Origin: Ancylobacter defluvii
GTDB taxonomy: Bacteria > Pseudomonadota > Alphaproteobacteria > Rhizobiales > Xanthobacteraceae
Direction of reading: 5' to 3'
Assembly (NCBI RefSeq): GCF_018390605.1
Contig: NZ_JAHBGD010000017.1
Coordinates: forward strand, 1-64,000
DNA length: 64,000 nucleotides
The notes beneath the pieces are model-generated. The model made no database searches. It was not told the origin of the DNA and saw only the letters and a list, made by a program, of their open reading frames with translations. Below, one piece after another: positions 47,060 to 55,931 of this stretch; the first letter of the stretch is position 1, and each line of letters opens with the position of its first letter. A program made the translations under genes and the position numbers.

Positions 47060-47800
47060 TCAGATCATCGCCATTCCGCCATTCACATGCAGCGTCTGGC
47101 CTGTGACATAGCCGCCCTCGTTGGAGGCGAGATAGACCGCGGCGGCCGCGATGTCCTCCGGCGTGCCCAGCCGCGCAGCCGGAACGGCCGAGAGAATCGC
47201 TTCGCGCTGCTTCTCGTTGAGCACGTCGGTCATCGGCGTGGCGATGAAGCCGGGCGCGATGCAGTTTACCGTCACCCCCCGCGCCGCCACTTCCTTGGCC
47301 AGCGCCTTCGACATGCCGATCATGCCGGCCTTGGCGGCGGCATAATTACCCTGGCCGGCATTGCCGGTAACGCCGACGATCGAGGTGATGCCGATGATGC
47401 GGCCGGAACGGCGACGCATCATGTTGCGGGCGGCGGCGCGCATCAGCCGGAAGCCGGCGGTGAGGTTCACCGCGATCACCGTGTCCCACGCCTCGTCGGA
47501 GATGCGCACGAACAGCGCGTCGCGGGTGATGCCGGCGTTGTTGACGAGGATGTCGAGATTGCCCCCGAACGCCTCCTCAGCCTGCGGCACCAGCTTCTCC
47601 ACCTCCTCGGTGGAAGCGAGGTTGCAGGGCAGCACCACGGCCCGCTCGCCGAGCTCGCCGGCAAGCGCGTCCAGCGCTTCGCGGCGGGTGCCCGAAATGG
47701 CGACGGTGGCACCGCGCGCATGCAGCGCCGTGGCGATGGCGCCGCCGATGCCGCCGGTGGCGCCGGTGACGAGAGCGGTCTTGCCGGTCAGGTCGAACAT
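47060..47800 (-). CDS. fabG: 3-oxoacyl-ACP reductase
   Basis: This short-chain dehydrogenase reduces 3-oxoacyl-ACP with NADPH. The dinucleotide motif TGATGGIGGAIA, NNAG at residues 87-90, and the catalytic S140, Y153 and K157 (GITSIVG...GNYAAAKAG) are all in place, followed by the PG-containing IAPGFIATPMTD. It has 246 residues and begins 15 bases after fabD. Confidence 0.97.
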   Translation of the reverse strand: MFDLTGKTALVTGATGGIGGAIATALHARGATVAISGTRREALDALAGELGERAVVLPCNLASTEEVEKLVPQAEEAFGGNLDILVNNAGITRDALFVRISDEAWDTVIAVNLTAGFRLMRAAARNMMRRRSGRIIGITSIVGVTGNAGQGNYAAAKAGMIGMSKALAKEVAARGVTVNCIAPGFIATPMTDVLNEKQREAILSAVPAARLGTPEDIAAAAVYLASNEGGYVTGQTLHVNGGMAMI

Positions 47801-47815
47801 GAAAACTCCTGCTGC

Positions 47816-48766
47816 TCAGGCGGAAGCGGCGGAAACCGCGAAGCCCGCCACGTCTTCCGCTGTGCCTACATTGGTCGAAGCGACCTGCCGGGCGATGCGC
47901 TTGGTGAGGCCGGACAGCACCTTGCCGGCGCCAATTTCGACGAGGCGCGTCACGCCCTCGCCGGCCATGAATGTCACTGATTCGCGCCAGCGCACCGTGC
48001 CGGTCACCTGGCGCACCAGCAGATCGCGAATCTCGACGGGATCGGCTACCGGCGCGGCAGTCACATTGGCCACGACCGGCACCTTCGGCGTCGCAACGGC
48101 AACCGCAGCGAGCGCCTCACGCATCGCCTCGGCGGCGGAGGCGATCAGGCGGCAATGGAAGGGGGCCGAAACCGAAAGCAGAATGGCACGGGCGGCGCCT
48201 TCGCGTTTGGCGATCTCGACGGCACGCTCGACGGCCGCCGCGTCGCCGGAAACGACGACCTGCCCCGGCGCGTTGTCATTGGCGATGTCGCAGACCTGGC
48301 CCTGCGCCGCTTCCTCGGCCACCGCGACCACCTTGTCGTAGTCGAGGCCGAGGATCGCCGCCATCGCCCCGGTGCCCACCGGAGTTGCCGCCTGCATGGC
48401 GATACCGCGCAGGCGCAGGAGACGGGCAGCGTCAGCAACGGAGAACGCACCGGCGGCGGCCAGCGCCGAATATTCGCCGAGCGAATGGCCGGCCACGAAG
48501 GCGGCGTCACGGGCGAGATCGAGCCCGGCCTCCGCCTCCAGCACGCGGATCGCCGCCAGCGAGGTCGCCATTAATGCCGGCTGGGCGTTGGCGGTCAATG
48601 TCAGCGTCTCGATCGGGCCGTCCCACATCACCGCGGACAGCTTCTCGCCGAGCGCTTCGTCGACCTCGGCGAAGACGAGACGGGCGCTCGCGAAGTTGTC
48701 GGCGAGCGACTTGCCCATGCCGACGACTTGGCTGCCCTGTCCAGGAAAAACGAAAGCTGTGCTCAT
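47816..48766 (-). CDS. fabD: Malonyl-CoA-ACP transacylase
   Basis: This enzyme transfers malonyl groups to ACP. The protein has 316 residues, with VFPGQGSQVVGMGKSLA at the start and the nucleophile S95 in AGHSLGEYSAL. It is the first gene of the minus-strand fab run, and its upstream region is shared with the divergent rpsF gene. Confidence 0.98.
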   Translation of the reverse strand: MSTAFVFPGQGSQVVGMGKSLADNFASARLVFAEVDEALGEKLSAVMWDGPIETLTLTANAQPALMATSLAAIRVLEAEAGLDLARDAAFVAGHSLGEYSALAAAGAFSVADAARLLRLRGIAMQAATPVGTGAMAAILGLDYDKVVAVAEEAAQGQVCDIANDNAPGQVVVSGDAAAVERAVEIAKREGAARAILLSVSAPFHCRLIASAAEAMREALAAVAVATPKVPVVANVTAAPVADPVEIRDLLVRQVTGTVRWRESVTFMAGEGVTRLVEIGAGKVLSGLTKRIARQVASTNVGTAEDVAGFAVSAASA

Positions 48767-48941
48767 GCAGATGTTGTCCGCAGGTTAACGAATTAAGCGC
48801 GGGCAGGAACACCGGCCCGCCTGCCCTGTCAAGCGCGAGCGGCTCCGAAAGCGGCGGGAAGGCGCCGCTCGCCCACAGGCACAACCCTCGCGGACGGCGA
48901 CCAAGGCACCGGGATAGGCTTGCGGGCCCGCCCCGGCAATC

Positions 48942-48969
48942 TTGATTTCCCGACATTTTCGCGTATAAG
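48942..48969 (+). promoter_or_regulatory. Likely housekeeping promoter for the rpsF operon
   Basis: TTGATT (48942-48947) and TATAAG (48964-48969) lie 16 bases apart, close to the sigma-70 consensus. The position, about 190 bases before rpsF in the gap to the divergent fabD, fits. The long leader before rpsF could hold autoregulatory structure. Confidence 0.45.
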
Positions 48970-49159
48970 CGCGCGCACTGTCGGTCCCGGCCGGGGGCTG
49001 AACGGACGGTCGCGCTTGCCGCGATGTCGGAATTCCATGTGCGTTCCGCGCGTCCCGTGTCCCCGCCTTCGAGATTGTTCGAGCCTTTCCGGGGCTCGAA
49101 GGGCTCGGCGTCGGGACGATAGCCGCAATAGTGCGGAAACAAAAGGAAAGGCACGAGAC

Positions 49160-49630
49160 ATGGCTCTTTATGAGCATGTGTTCCTCGCGCGCCAGGACGT
49201 GACGGCGCAGCAGGTCGAGGAATTGACCGCCCGTTTCAAAGGCGTGATCGAGGCGAATGGCGGTACCGTTTCCAAGAACGAGTACTGGGGCGTGAAGACG
49301 CTCACCTATCGCATCCGCAAGAACCGCAAGGCCCACTTCTCCCTGCTCAACATCGACGCCCCGGCTCCGGCCGTCGCGGAGATGGAGCGCCAGATGCGGC
49401 TCGACGAGGACGTCCTGCGCTTCCTGACCATACGGGTCGAGGAGCTTGAGGAAGGTCAGTCGGTGATGCTGCAGAAGCGTGATCGTGACGATCGCGGCGA
49501 GCGTGGCGAGCGCGGCTTCGGTGGCGATCGCGGCTTCGGCGGCGGCGGCCGCGGCTTCGGCGGTGGTCGGGACGACCGTCCCCCGCGCCGTGACCGCGAA
49601 GAAGCCAACGCCAATGTGGAGAGTGAATGA
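49160..49630 (+). CDS. rpsF: 30S ribosomal protein S6 with an Arg/Gly-rich tail
   Basis: The first 100 residues ([20 protein letters not shown] and on) are a normal S6, which binds S18 in the small subunit. The protein has 156 residues. The last 50 are a low-complexity tail of Arg, Gly, Asp and Phe with repeated RGERG and GGGRGFGG units ending in an acidic NANVESE. Such tails occur in Hyphomicrobiales S6; their role is not known. The ATG at 49160 follows AAAGG. It overlaps rpsR. Confidence 0.97.
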   Translation: MALYEHVFLARQDVTAQQVEELTARFKGVIEANGGTVSKNEYWGVKTLTYRIRKNRKAHFSLLNIDAPAPAVAEMERQMRLDEDVLRFLTIRVEELEEGQSVMLQKRDRDDRGERGERGFGGDRGFGGGGRGFGGGRDDRPPRRDREEANANVESE

Positions 49631-49893
49631 TGGCTTTCGGTAGCACCGGCGGTTCCGCCGCGGGCGGCGCGCGCCGTCCCTTCTTCCGTCGTCGCAAGAC
49701 CTGCCCGTTCTCCGGCGCCAATGCGCCGAAGATCGACTATAAGGACGTGCGTCTGCTGCAGCGCTATATTTCCGAGCGCGGCAAGATCGTACCGTCCCGC
49801 ATCACGGCGGTTTCCGCCAAGAAGCAGCGTGAGCTCGCGGCCGCCATCAAGCGCGCCCGCTTCCTCGGCCTGTTGCCTTTCGTGATCCGCTGA
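49627..49893 (+). CDS. rpsR: 30S ribosomal protein S18
   Basis: This protein of 87-88 residues has [20 protein letters not shown], with a single zinc-type cysteine, and [20 protein letters not shown] near the C-terminus. Its ATG overlaps the rpsF stop, with a second ATG one codon later. S6 and S18 form a heterodimer on 16S rRNA, which fits their coupled translation. Confidence 0.98.
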   Translation: MMAFGSTGGSAAGGARRPFFRRRKTCPFSGANAPKIDYKDVRLLQRYISERGKIVPSRITAVSAKKQRELAAAIKRARFLGLLPFVIR

Positions 49894-49907
49894 TCGCGTG
49901 ACTTTCG

Positions 49908-49931
49908 GCCTCCGGCAACCATGCCGGGGGC
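49908..49931 (+). terminator. Hairpin between rpsR and the DUF2232 gene
   Basis: GCCTCCGGC and GCCGGGGGC pair (one G-U) around a six-base loop, followed by TTTC. It lies 14 bases after the rpsR stop and may be a partial terminator within the operon. Confidence 0.4.
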
Positions 49932-50041
49932 TTTCGCCTGAAATATTTCCGACCGGTCCGCGGGATGTCCCGTTGGACCCACAGCTGAGGCGGACTTCTG
50001 ATTCCGCTTCTAACCGCCCCAAGGAGCGGGACAGCTCGTCG

Positions 50042-50998
50042 ATGATGATGCTTTGGCTCATAGCGTTCGGCGCCGGTGCGGCGTCTGCCCTGATGGTTGC
50101 CGCCGTCGCGACCGGCAGCGCCTTGGCCGTGCCGCTGTTCTATCTCGCTCCCCTGCCGGTGTTGATCGCCGGGCTCGGCTGGTCGCACCTCGCCGCCCTC
50201 GTCGCCGCGTCGACCGCCGCCGTGCTCACCGGCCTGTTCTTCGGCGTCGAGCTGACCCTTGCCTATGTCGCCGGCGTCGGCCTGCCGGCCTATGTCATGG
50301 CCTATCTGGCGCTGATGGCGCGGCAGAGCGCGCCGGACGCGCCGCTTGAATGGTTTCCCGTCGGCCGCCTGGTACTAGCGGCGGCGGTGGTCGGCAGCCT
50401 GGCGGTGGCCTCGCTGATTCCGCTCGTTGCCGGCGACTTTGCCGAATATGAAGCGGCGCTGCGCAGCCTGTTTCTCGCCATGCTTACCGAGCGCGCCGGC
50501 GAAGCCGGGCCCGACGCCGAGCGCCTCGCCGACCTTCTCGTCGCCGTGATGCCGCCGGCCGCGGCGGTGGTGACCATGGCGACCCAGCTCGTCAATCTCT
50601 GGCTTGCCGCCCATGTCGCCAGGATGTCGGGGCGGCTGATGCGTCCCTGGCCGGACCTCTCGGCGATGGTGCTGCCCAAGGCGGCGGCGGCGCTGCTCGC
50701 CGGCGCATTCCTCGCCTCGATCGTGGCCTCCGGCTTCATCGGCCTGCTGGTCGAGTTGCTCGCCGCCACGCTTCTGCTGGCTTTCGGCCTGCTCGGCATC
50801 GCCGTGGTGCATGCGGTCACCCGCGGTGCACCGGGGCGTGGCCTTGTCATCGGCACGGTGTGGCTGGCTGCCCTCGCCCTCGGCTGGCCGTTTGCGGCGC
50901 TGGCGCTGCTCGGCCTGGTCGAAACCCTGTTCGGCGTGCGCGCCCGCTTCCCCCGCAAAGGCGGCCGCGGCGGCCCGCCCGCCGCCAACGACATATGA
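50042..50998 (+). CDS. DUF2232 family membrane protein
   Basis: This 318-residue protein has about eight to nine hydrophobic segments and few charged residues outside the loops. It starts with three consecutive ATG codons; AAGGAG lies about 15 bases before the first. The position between rpsR and rplI is conserved in alphaproteobacteria and identifies it as DUF2232. No function is known; the family resembles small-molecule permeases. An open frame upstream to 49898 carries no family features. Confidence 0.87.
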   Translation: MMMLWLIAFGAGAASALMVAAVATGSALAVPLFYLAPLPVLIAGLGWSHLAALVAASTAAVLTGLFFGVELTLAYVAGVGLPAYVMAYLALMARQSAPDAPLEWFPVGRLVLAAAVVGSLAVASLIPLVAGDFAEYEAALRSLFLAMLTERAGEAGPDAERLADLLVAVMPPAAAVVTMATQLVNLWLAAHVARMSGRLMRPWPDLSAMVLPKAAAALLAGAFLASIVASGFIGLLVELLAATLLLAFGLLGIAVVHAVTRGAPGRGLVIGTVWLAALALGWPFAALALLGLVETLFGVRARFPRKGGRGGPPAANDI

Positions 50999-51033
50999 AT
51001 TTTTCGAATCGAATGCACTGAAGGAGAACCAAG

Positions 51034-51597
51034 ATGGAAGTGATTTTGCTGGAACGCGTGGCCAAGCTCGGCCAGATGGGTGAAGTGGTCCGGGTGAAGG
51101 ACGGCTTCGCCCGCAACTTCCTGCTGCCGTCGGGCAAGGCCCTGCGCGCGACCAAGGACAACAAGACCCGCTTCGAGTCCATGAAGGCCCAGCTCGAGAC
51201 CCGCAACCTCGAGCTCAAGAACGAGGCGGCCAAGGTCGGCGAAAAGCTCAACGGTACCGAAGTGGTACTGGTGCGCCAGGCCGGCGAAACCGGCCAGCTC
51301 TATGGTTCGGTGTCGAGCCGCGACCTCGCCGACGGCCTGACCGCTGCCGGCTTCACCGTCGCTCGCTCGCAGATCGTCCTCAACCATCCGATCAAGACCA
51401 TCGGCGTCCACACCGTGCCGGTCACCCTGCACCCGGAAGTGGAAGTGACGGTCCGTGCGAACGTCGCCCGCAGCGCGGAAGAGGCCGCCCGCCAGTCGCG
51501 CGGCGAAGACCTCTCGATCATCCGTGACGAGGATGAGGACGAGGAAGTCGCCGACGAGATCGAATCGACCGAGGTCGAAGAAGCCGAGCAGGCTTGA
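51034..51597 (+). CDS. rplI: 50S ribosomal protein L9
   Basis: The 187-residue protein starts [19 protein letters not shown], the standard L9 opening, with an AAGGAG ribosome binding site. The N-terminal rRNA-binding domain, the long connecting helix ([19 protein letters not shown]) and the C-terminal domain are complete. The last 30 residues are a strongly acidic extension ([13 protein letters not shown]) not found in E. coli L9. A strong terminator follows. Confidence 0.98.
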   Translation: MEVILLERVAKLGQMGEVVRVKDGFARNFLLPSGKALRATKDNKTRFESMKAQLETRNLELKNEAAKVGEKLNGTEVVLVRQAGETGQLYGSVSSRDLADGLTAAGFTVARSQIVLNHPIKTIGVHTVPVTLHPEVEVTVRANVARSAEEAARQSRGEDLSIIRDEDEDEEVADEIESTEVEEAEQA

Positions 51598-51643
51598 GCC
51601 TGACCATACGTAAGTAACCTTACGTCATACGCCAAAATGTTGA

Positions 51644-51671
51644 GCCCGGTCGTTCGCGACCGGGCTTTTTT
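51644..51671 (+). terminator. Intrinsic terminator of the rpsF-rplI operon
   Basis: GCCCGGTCG and CGACCGGGC (51644-51652 and 51657-51665) form a 9-bp stem with a TTCG tetraloop, followed directly by six T. The UUCG tetraloop makes the stem very stable. Confidence 0.94.
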
Positions 51672-51806
51672 GCGTTCTGAATGGAAAACCGGAGTGTTGC
51701 GAGGGTGGCGATGTTGTGATGCAATGAAAAGCATCAAATGCAGACATGCCCCGCGATTGGGCAAGCAGTCTCGGGAGCGGGACTGCTGGTACCGTGGAGC
51801 CGGCCG

Positions 51807-53066
51807 ATGGAACGGTTGCTCAGGAGCGCGCTCGCGCGCGTTATCCGCCGTGGTTCACTTACTGTCGTCTTCGCCTCAGGCGAGAAAGTCATCTTCGGAG
51901 ACGGAAGCGGCAGCCCGCCTGTCATGCGCTTCACGTCACCTTCGTGGCAGAAGCAGGTCGCTCTCGATCCCGAACTCAAGTTCGGGGAGGCCTATATGGA
52001 AGGCGGGATCGTCATCGAGCGTGGCGACATCGCCGAGATTCTCGCTCTACTGATGTCCCAAGTCGGCCTCCAGGTGCCGAGCGCACCGGCCAAGGGATTG
52101 ATGAAGCTACGTTTTCTGTTCCGGCGTCTGGCGCAGTTCAATCCGCGCGACAGGGCCCAGAAGAACGTCGCCCATCACTACGATCTCGACGGGCGGCTCT
52201 ATTCGCTGTTTCTCGACGCCGACCGGCAATATTCCTGCGCCTATTTCGAGCGCCCGGACCAGACGCTTGACGACGCCCAACTCGCCAAGAAGCGCCACAT
52301 CGCCGCTAAGCTGCTGTTCGACCGCCCGGATCTCGCCACGCTGGACATCGGCTGTGGTTGGGGCGGCATGGGGCTCTATCTTGCCGAGAATGCCGGCGCC
52401 CGCGTCACCGGCGTCACTCTTTCACAGGAACAGCTCGGCGTTGCCCAATGCCGCGCCGAGGAGCGCAATCTCACCGACCGCGCCGAGTTCCGGCTGCAGG
52501 ATTATCGCGATGCCCCCGGCCCGTTCGACCGCATCGTCTCGGTTGGCATGTTCGAGCATGTCGGCATCGGCCATTACGACGAATACTTCACCAAGGTCGC
52601 TCAGCTGCTGAAGGATGACGGCGTCGCGCTGATCCATTCCATCGGCCGCTCGGAAGGTCCTGGCATCACCAACCCGTGGATCGCCAAATACATCTTCCCC
52701 GGTGGCTATATTCCCGCCCTGTCCGAGGTGCTGCCGGCGATCGAGCGGGCCGGGCTGTTTGTCACCGACGTCGAACTCCTACGGCTGCACTATGCCGAGA
52801 CACTGAAGGCCTGGCGCGAACGCTTCCTCGCCCATCGCGAGGAGGTAGAGCGCATCTATGACGAGAGATTCGTACGAATGTTCGAATTCTATCTCGCCGC
52901 ATCCGAGATGGCGTTCCGACATCAGGGCATGATGATCTTCCAGATCCAGCTCGCCAAGCGCGAGGGCGTAGTGCCGATGACCCGCAACTACATCACCGAA
53001 GCCGAAGCAGCATTGAAGGCGATGGAGAAGCAGAATCGACCGGGCCTGCGGCTGGCCGGCGAGTAG
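51807..53066 (+). CDS. cfa: Cyclopropane-fatty-acyl-phospholipid synthase
   Basis: This 419-residue enzyme uses S-adenosylmethionine to add a methylene bridge to unsaturated membrane lipids. After an N-terminal lipid-binding domain (FGEAYMEGGIVIERGDI) comes the methyltransferase core LDIGCGWGGMGLYLA, and then YSCAYFERPDQTLDDAQ and FPGGYIPALSE typical of Cfa. The ATG at 51807 has TGGAG eight bases upstream. It is a single gene between the rplI terminator and dnaB. Confidence 0.93.
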   Translation: MERLLRSALARVIRRGSLTVVFASGEKVIFGDGSGSPPVMRFTSPSWQKQVALDPELKFGEAYMEGGIVIERGDIAEILALLMSQVGLQVPSAPAKGLMKLRFLFRRLAQFNPRDRAQKNVAHHYDLDGRLYSLFLDADRQYSCAYFERPDQTLDDAQLAKKRHIAAKLLFDRPDLATLDIGCGWGGMGLYLAENAGARVTGVTLSQEQLGVAQCRAEERNLTDRAEFRLQDYRDAPGPFDRIVSVGMFEHVGIGHYDEYFTKVAQLLKDDGVALIHSIGRSEGPGITNPWIAKYIFPGGYIPALSEVLPAIERAGLFVTDVELLRLHYAETLKAWRERFLAHREEVERIYDERFVRMFEFYLAASEMAFRHQGMMIFQIQLAKREGVVPMTRNYITEAEAALKAMEKQNRPGLRLAGE

Positions 53067-53221
53067 TAGTCGGGAACCGCCAGGGAAGGTGGAACACGGT
53101 CAAGGCCGATTCCGCTTTCCACAGGCGCTCCACAGGACAAAATGGCCATGCGCGATTCGCTCCGGACTCGGGCGCCGGGGCGGCGTTAGCTAGCGGCTAA
53201 TCACTCGCACCCGGAACCGTC

Positions 53222-54709
53222 ATGCTCGATTCCCCCGCGCGCCCCGCGGCCGCGTCCGAACCGCATTACCGCACGGCTCCTCACAATATCGAGGCGGAGC
53301 AGGCGCTGCTTGGCGCCATTCTCGTGAACAACGAGGCGTTCTATCGCGTCTCCGACTTCCTGCAGCCGCGCCATTTCTTCGATCCGGTGCATACCGCCGT
53401 CTACGAGACCGCCAGCGCCCTGATCCGCGCCGGCAAGGTGGCGACGCCGGTGACGCTCAAGACCTTCCTGCCCGCCGAGCTCGACATTGGCGGGCTCACG
53501 GCGCCGCAATATCTCGCCCGGCTCGCCGCCGAGGCGACCACCATCATCAATGCCGAGGATTACGGCCGCACCATCTACGACCTGTCGGTACGGCGCGACC
53601 TCATCGCCATCGGCGAGGAGGTGGTGAACGAAGCCTTTGACGCACCTATTGATTCGACGCCGCAGCAGCAGATCGAGGAGGCAGAAAAGCGCCTCTACGA
53701 ACTCGCCGAGACCGGGCGCTACGATGGCGGCTTCCTGCGCTTCAACGATGCGCTGAAGGAAGCCGTCGACATGGCGAGCCGCGCCTTCCAGCGCGAAGGG
53801 CACCTGTCGGGCACCGCCTCCGGCCTCGACGATCTCGACCAGATGATGGGCGGACTGCAACCTTCCGACCTCATCATCCTCGCCGGCCGCCCGGCGATGG
53901 GAAAGACCTCGCTCGCCACCAACATCGCCTTCAACGTCGCGGCGGCCTACCAATCCGAGACGCTGCCGGACGGCTCCATCCGCGCGACCGATGGCGGGGT
54001 GGTCGGCTTTTTCTCGCTGGAAATGTCGGCCGAACAGCTGGCTACCCGTATTCTCGCCGAGCAGGCCGAGATCGCCTCCTACAAGATCCGCCGCGGCGAC
54101 ATCTCCGAGCCCGAGTTCGACAAGCTCGCCAGTTGCGCTCAGATGATGCAGACGATTCCGCTCTACATCGACGACACCGGCGGCATTTCCATTGCCCAGT
54201 TGCGCGCCCGTGCCCGCCGGCTGAAGCGCCAGCGCGGCCTCGACTTCATGGTCGTGGACTATCTCCAGCTGCTGACCGGTTCATCCAAGAGCTCATCTCA
54301 AGGTCGCGTGCAGGAAATCACCGAGATCACAACCGGTTTGAAGGCACTGGCGAAAGAACTCGCGATACCGATCATGGCATTGTCCCAGTTGTCACGCCAG
54401 GTCGAATCGCGCGACGACAAGCGGCCTCAGCTCTCTGATCTTCGCGAATCCGGCTCGATCGAGCAGGATGCCGACGTGGTGATGTTCGTTTTTCGTGAGG
54501 AATACTATCTGAAGAACAAGGAGCCGAAGGAAGGCACCGAGGAATGGTTCAAGTGGGACCAGGACATGAAGGCCGCCATGGGCGTCGCCGAGGTGATCAT
54601 CGGCAAGCAGCGCCACGGCCCGACGGGCACCGTGAAGGTGGCGTTCGAGGCACAGTTCACCCGCTTCTCCACGCTGGCCCGCCAGGATCACCTACCCGCG
54701 CATGATTGA
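53222..54709 (+). CDS. dnaB: Replicative DNA helicase DnaB
   Basis: This 495-residue hexameric 5'-3' helicase unwinds DNA at the replication fork. The N-terminal domain starts PHNIEAEQALLGAILVNNEAF. The RecA-like core has Walker A GRPAMGKTS, Walker B MVVDYLQLL and the arginine finger region SRQVESRDDKRPQLSDLRESG. Near-consensus DnaA-box-like CTTTCCACA lies about 100 bases upstream. alr begins nine bases after it. Confidence 0.98.
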   Translation: MLDSPARPAAASEPHYRTAPHNIEAEQALLGAILVNNEAFYRVSDFLQPRHFFDPVHTAVYETASALIRAGKVATPVTLKTFLPAELDIGGLTAPQYLARLAAEATTIINAEDYGRTIYDLSVRRDLIAIGEEVVNEAFDAPIDSTPQQQIEEAEKRLYELAETGRYDGGFLRFNDALKEAVDMASRAFQREGHLSGTASGLDDLDQMMGGLQPSDLIILAGRPAMGKTSLATNIAFNVAAAYQSETLPDGSIRATDGGVVGFFSLEMSAEQLATRILAEQAEIASYKIRRGDISEPEFDKLASCAQMMQTIPLYIDDTGGISIAQLRARARRLKRQRGLDFMVVDYLQLLTGSSKSSSQGRVQEITEITTGLKALAKELAIPIMALSQLSRQVESRDDKRPQLSDLRESGSIEQDADVVMFVFREEYYLKNKEPKEGTEEWFKWDQDMKAAMGVAEVIIGKQRHGPTGTVKVAFEAQFTRFSTLARQDHLPAHD

Positions 54710-54717
54710 GGTATTCC

Positions 54718-55833
54718 ATGGCTGATTCCAACGTGCAGAGCGCCGAGGCCGGCGGCCGCCTCACCATCGATCTGCAAGCGATTTCAGATAATTACACCGA
54801 TATTGCCGCGCGCACGGCTCCCGCTGCCTGCGCCGCCGTGCTGAAGGCCGACGCCTACGGAACCGGGCTGGAGCCCGTTGCGGCGACGCTTTGGGCGGCC
54901 GGGGCGCGGACGTTTTTCGTCGCCCTGCTCTGCGAGGCGCGGCGGCTGCGCAACCTGCTGCCGCAGGCCGAGATCTTCGTGCTCAACGGCCTCTTCGCCG
55001 AGTGCAGTGAGGCGTACGATGCGTACGATCTCAGGCCGGTTCTGGGCAGCCTGGACGAAATAGAGCGCTGGCGGGCCTATTGCGCCCGGATCGACCGCCC
55101 CCTCCCCGCGGCCCTGCATGTCGATACCGGCATGAACCGGCTCGGCGTGTCGCCGGCGGAGGCGATCAACCTCGCCGAGGGGCGCGACGAGCTCGGCTTT
55201 CCGCTGGTGCTGGTGATGAGCCACCTCGCCTGCGCCGACGATCCCGGCCACCCGCTCACCGCCCGCCAGCTGGAGGACTTCCGCGCCGTCGCCGCGCTGT
55301 TCCCCGACGTGCGTGCCTCGCTCGCCAATTCGGCGGCGGCGCTCGGCGACAACGCGCTGCATTTCGACATGGTGCGGCCCGGCATCGCGCTCTATGGCGG
55401 ACGTGCCCGCAGGGATGTCGCGCCGCTGCGGCCGGTGGTGCGGCTCGACCTGCGGATCGCGCAGATCCGTGAGGTGCATGAAGGCGGGACCATCGGCTAT
55501 GGCGCGGTGCAGACGGCGCGGCGGCCTTCGCGGATCGCCATCCTCGCCGCCGGCTATGCCGACGGCATTCCCCGCCTCGCCGGCTCCTCGGATGCGCGGC
55601 GGGGCGCCGAGGTGGCGATCGCCGGCCGGCGCTGCCCGCTCGTCGGGCGCATCTCCATGGACCTGATGACGGTCGACATCACCGACCTCCCGGACGATGC
55701 CGTCCGCCCCGGCGACTGGGCGACGCTAATTGGCGAGGGTATCGGCGTCGACAACCTTGCAGCGCACGCGCAGACCATTGGCTACGAGGTGCTGACCTCG
55801 CTCGGCCCTCGCTTCCACCGGCGCTGGAAATAG
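54718..55833 (+). CDS. alr: Alanine racemase
   Basis: This PLP enzyme makes D-alanine for peptidoglycan. The lysine that binds PLP is K43 in AVLKADAYGTG; the C-terminal catalytic tyrosine lies in GGTIGYGAVQTARR. The ATG at 54718 has TGAGG six bases upstream; a TTG overlapping the dnaB stop (54706) is a weaker alternative. The protein has 371 residues, a normal length. The order dnaB-alr-radA is common in this order of bacteria. Confidence 0.96.
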   Translation: MADSNVQSAEAGGRLTIDLQAISDNYTDIAARTAPAACAAVLKADAYGTGLEPVAATLWAAGARTFFVALLCEARRLRNLLPQAEIFVLNGLFAECSEAYDAYDLRPVLGSLDEIERWRAYCARIDRPLPAALHVDTGMNRLGVSPAEAINLAEGRDELGFPLVLVMSHLACADDPGHPLTARQLEDFRAVAALFPDVRASLANSAAALGDNALHFDMVRPGIALYGGRARRDVAPLRPVVRLDLRIAQIREVHEGGTIGYGAVQTARRPSRIAILAAGYADGIPRLAGSSDARRGAEVAIAGRRCPLVGRISMDLMTVDITDLPDDAVRPGDWATLIGEGIGVDNLAAHAQTIGYEVLTSLGPRFHRRWK

Positions 55834-55931
55834 CGGGGCGCGAGAGCAGGCCGCGCGATCGGGAGGCTTGCGCCCAGCGCGCGGCATGCAACATAGGGGA
55901 ACGCCTTCCCACCCGCACGGACCCGCCGCCG

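Noticed and set aside
48786-48800. TTAA-N4-TTAA near the fabD start as a CtrA box
   Set aside because: The spacing is four, not seven.
53115-53135. DnaA boxes upstream of dnaB as a replication origin
   Set aside because: Only one site is close to the consensus (CTTTCCACA); there is no cluster, AT-rich element or origin-type gene context.
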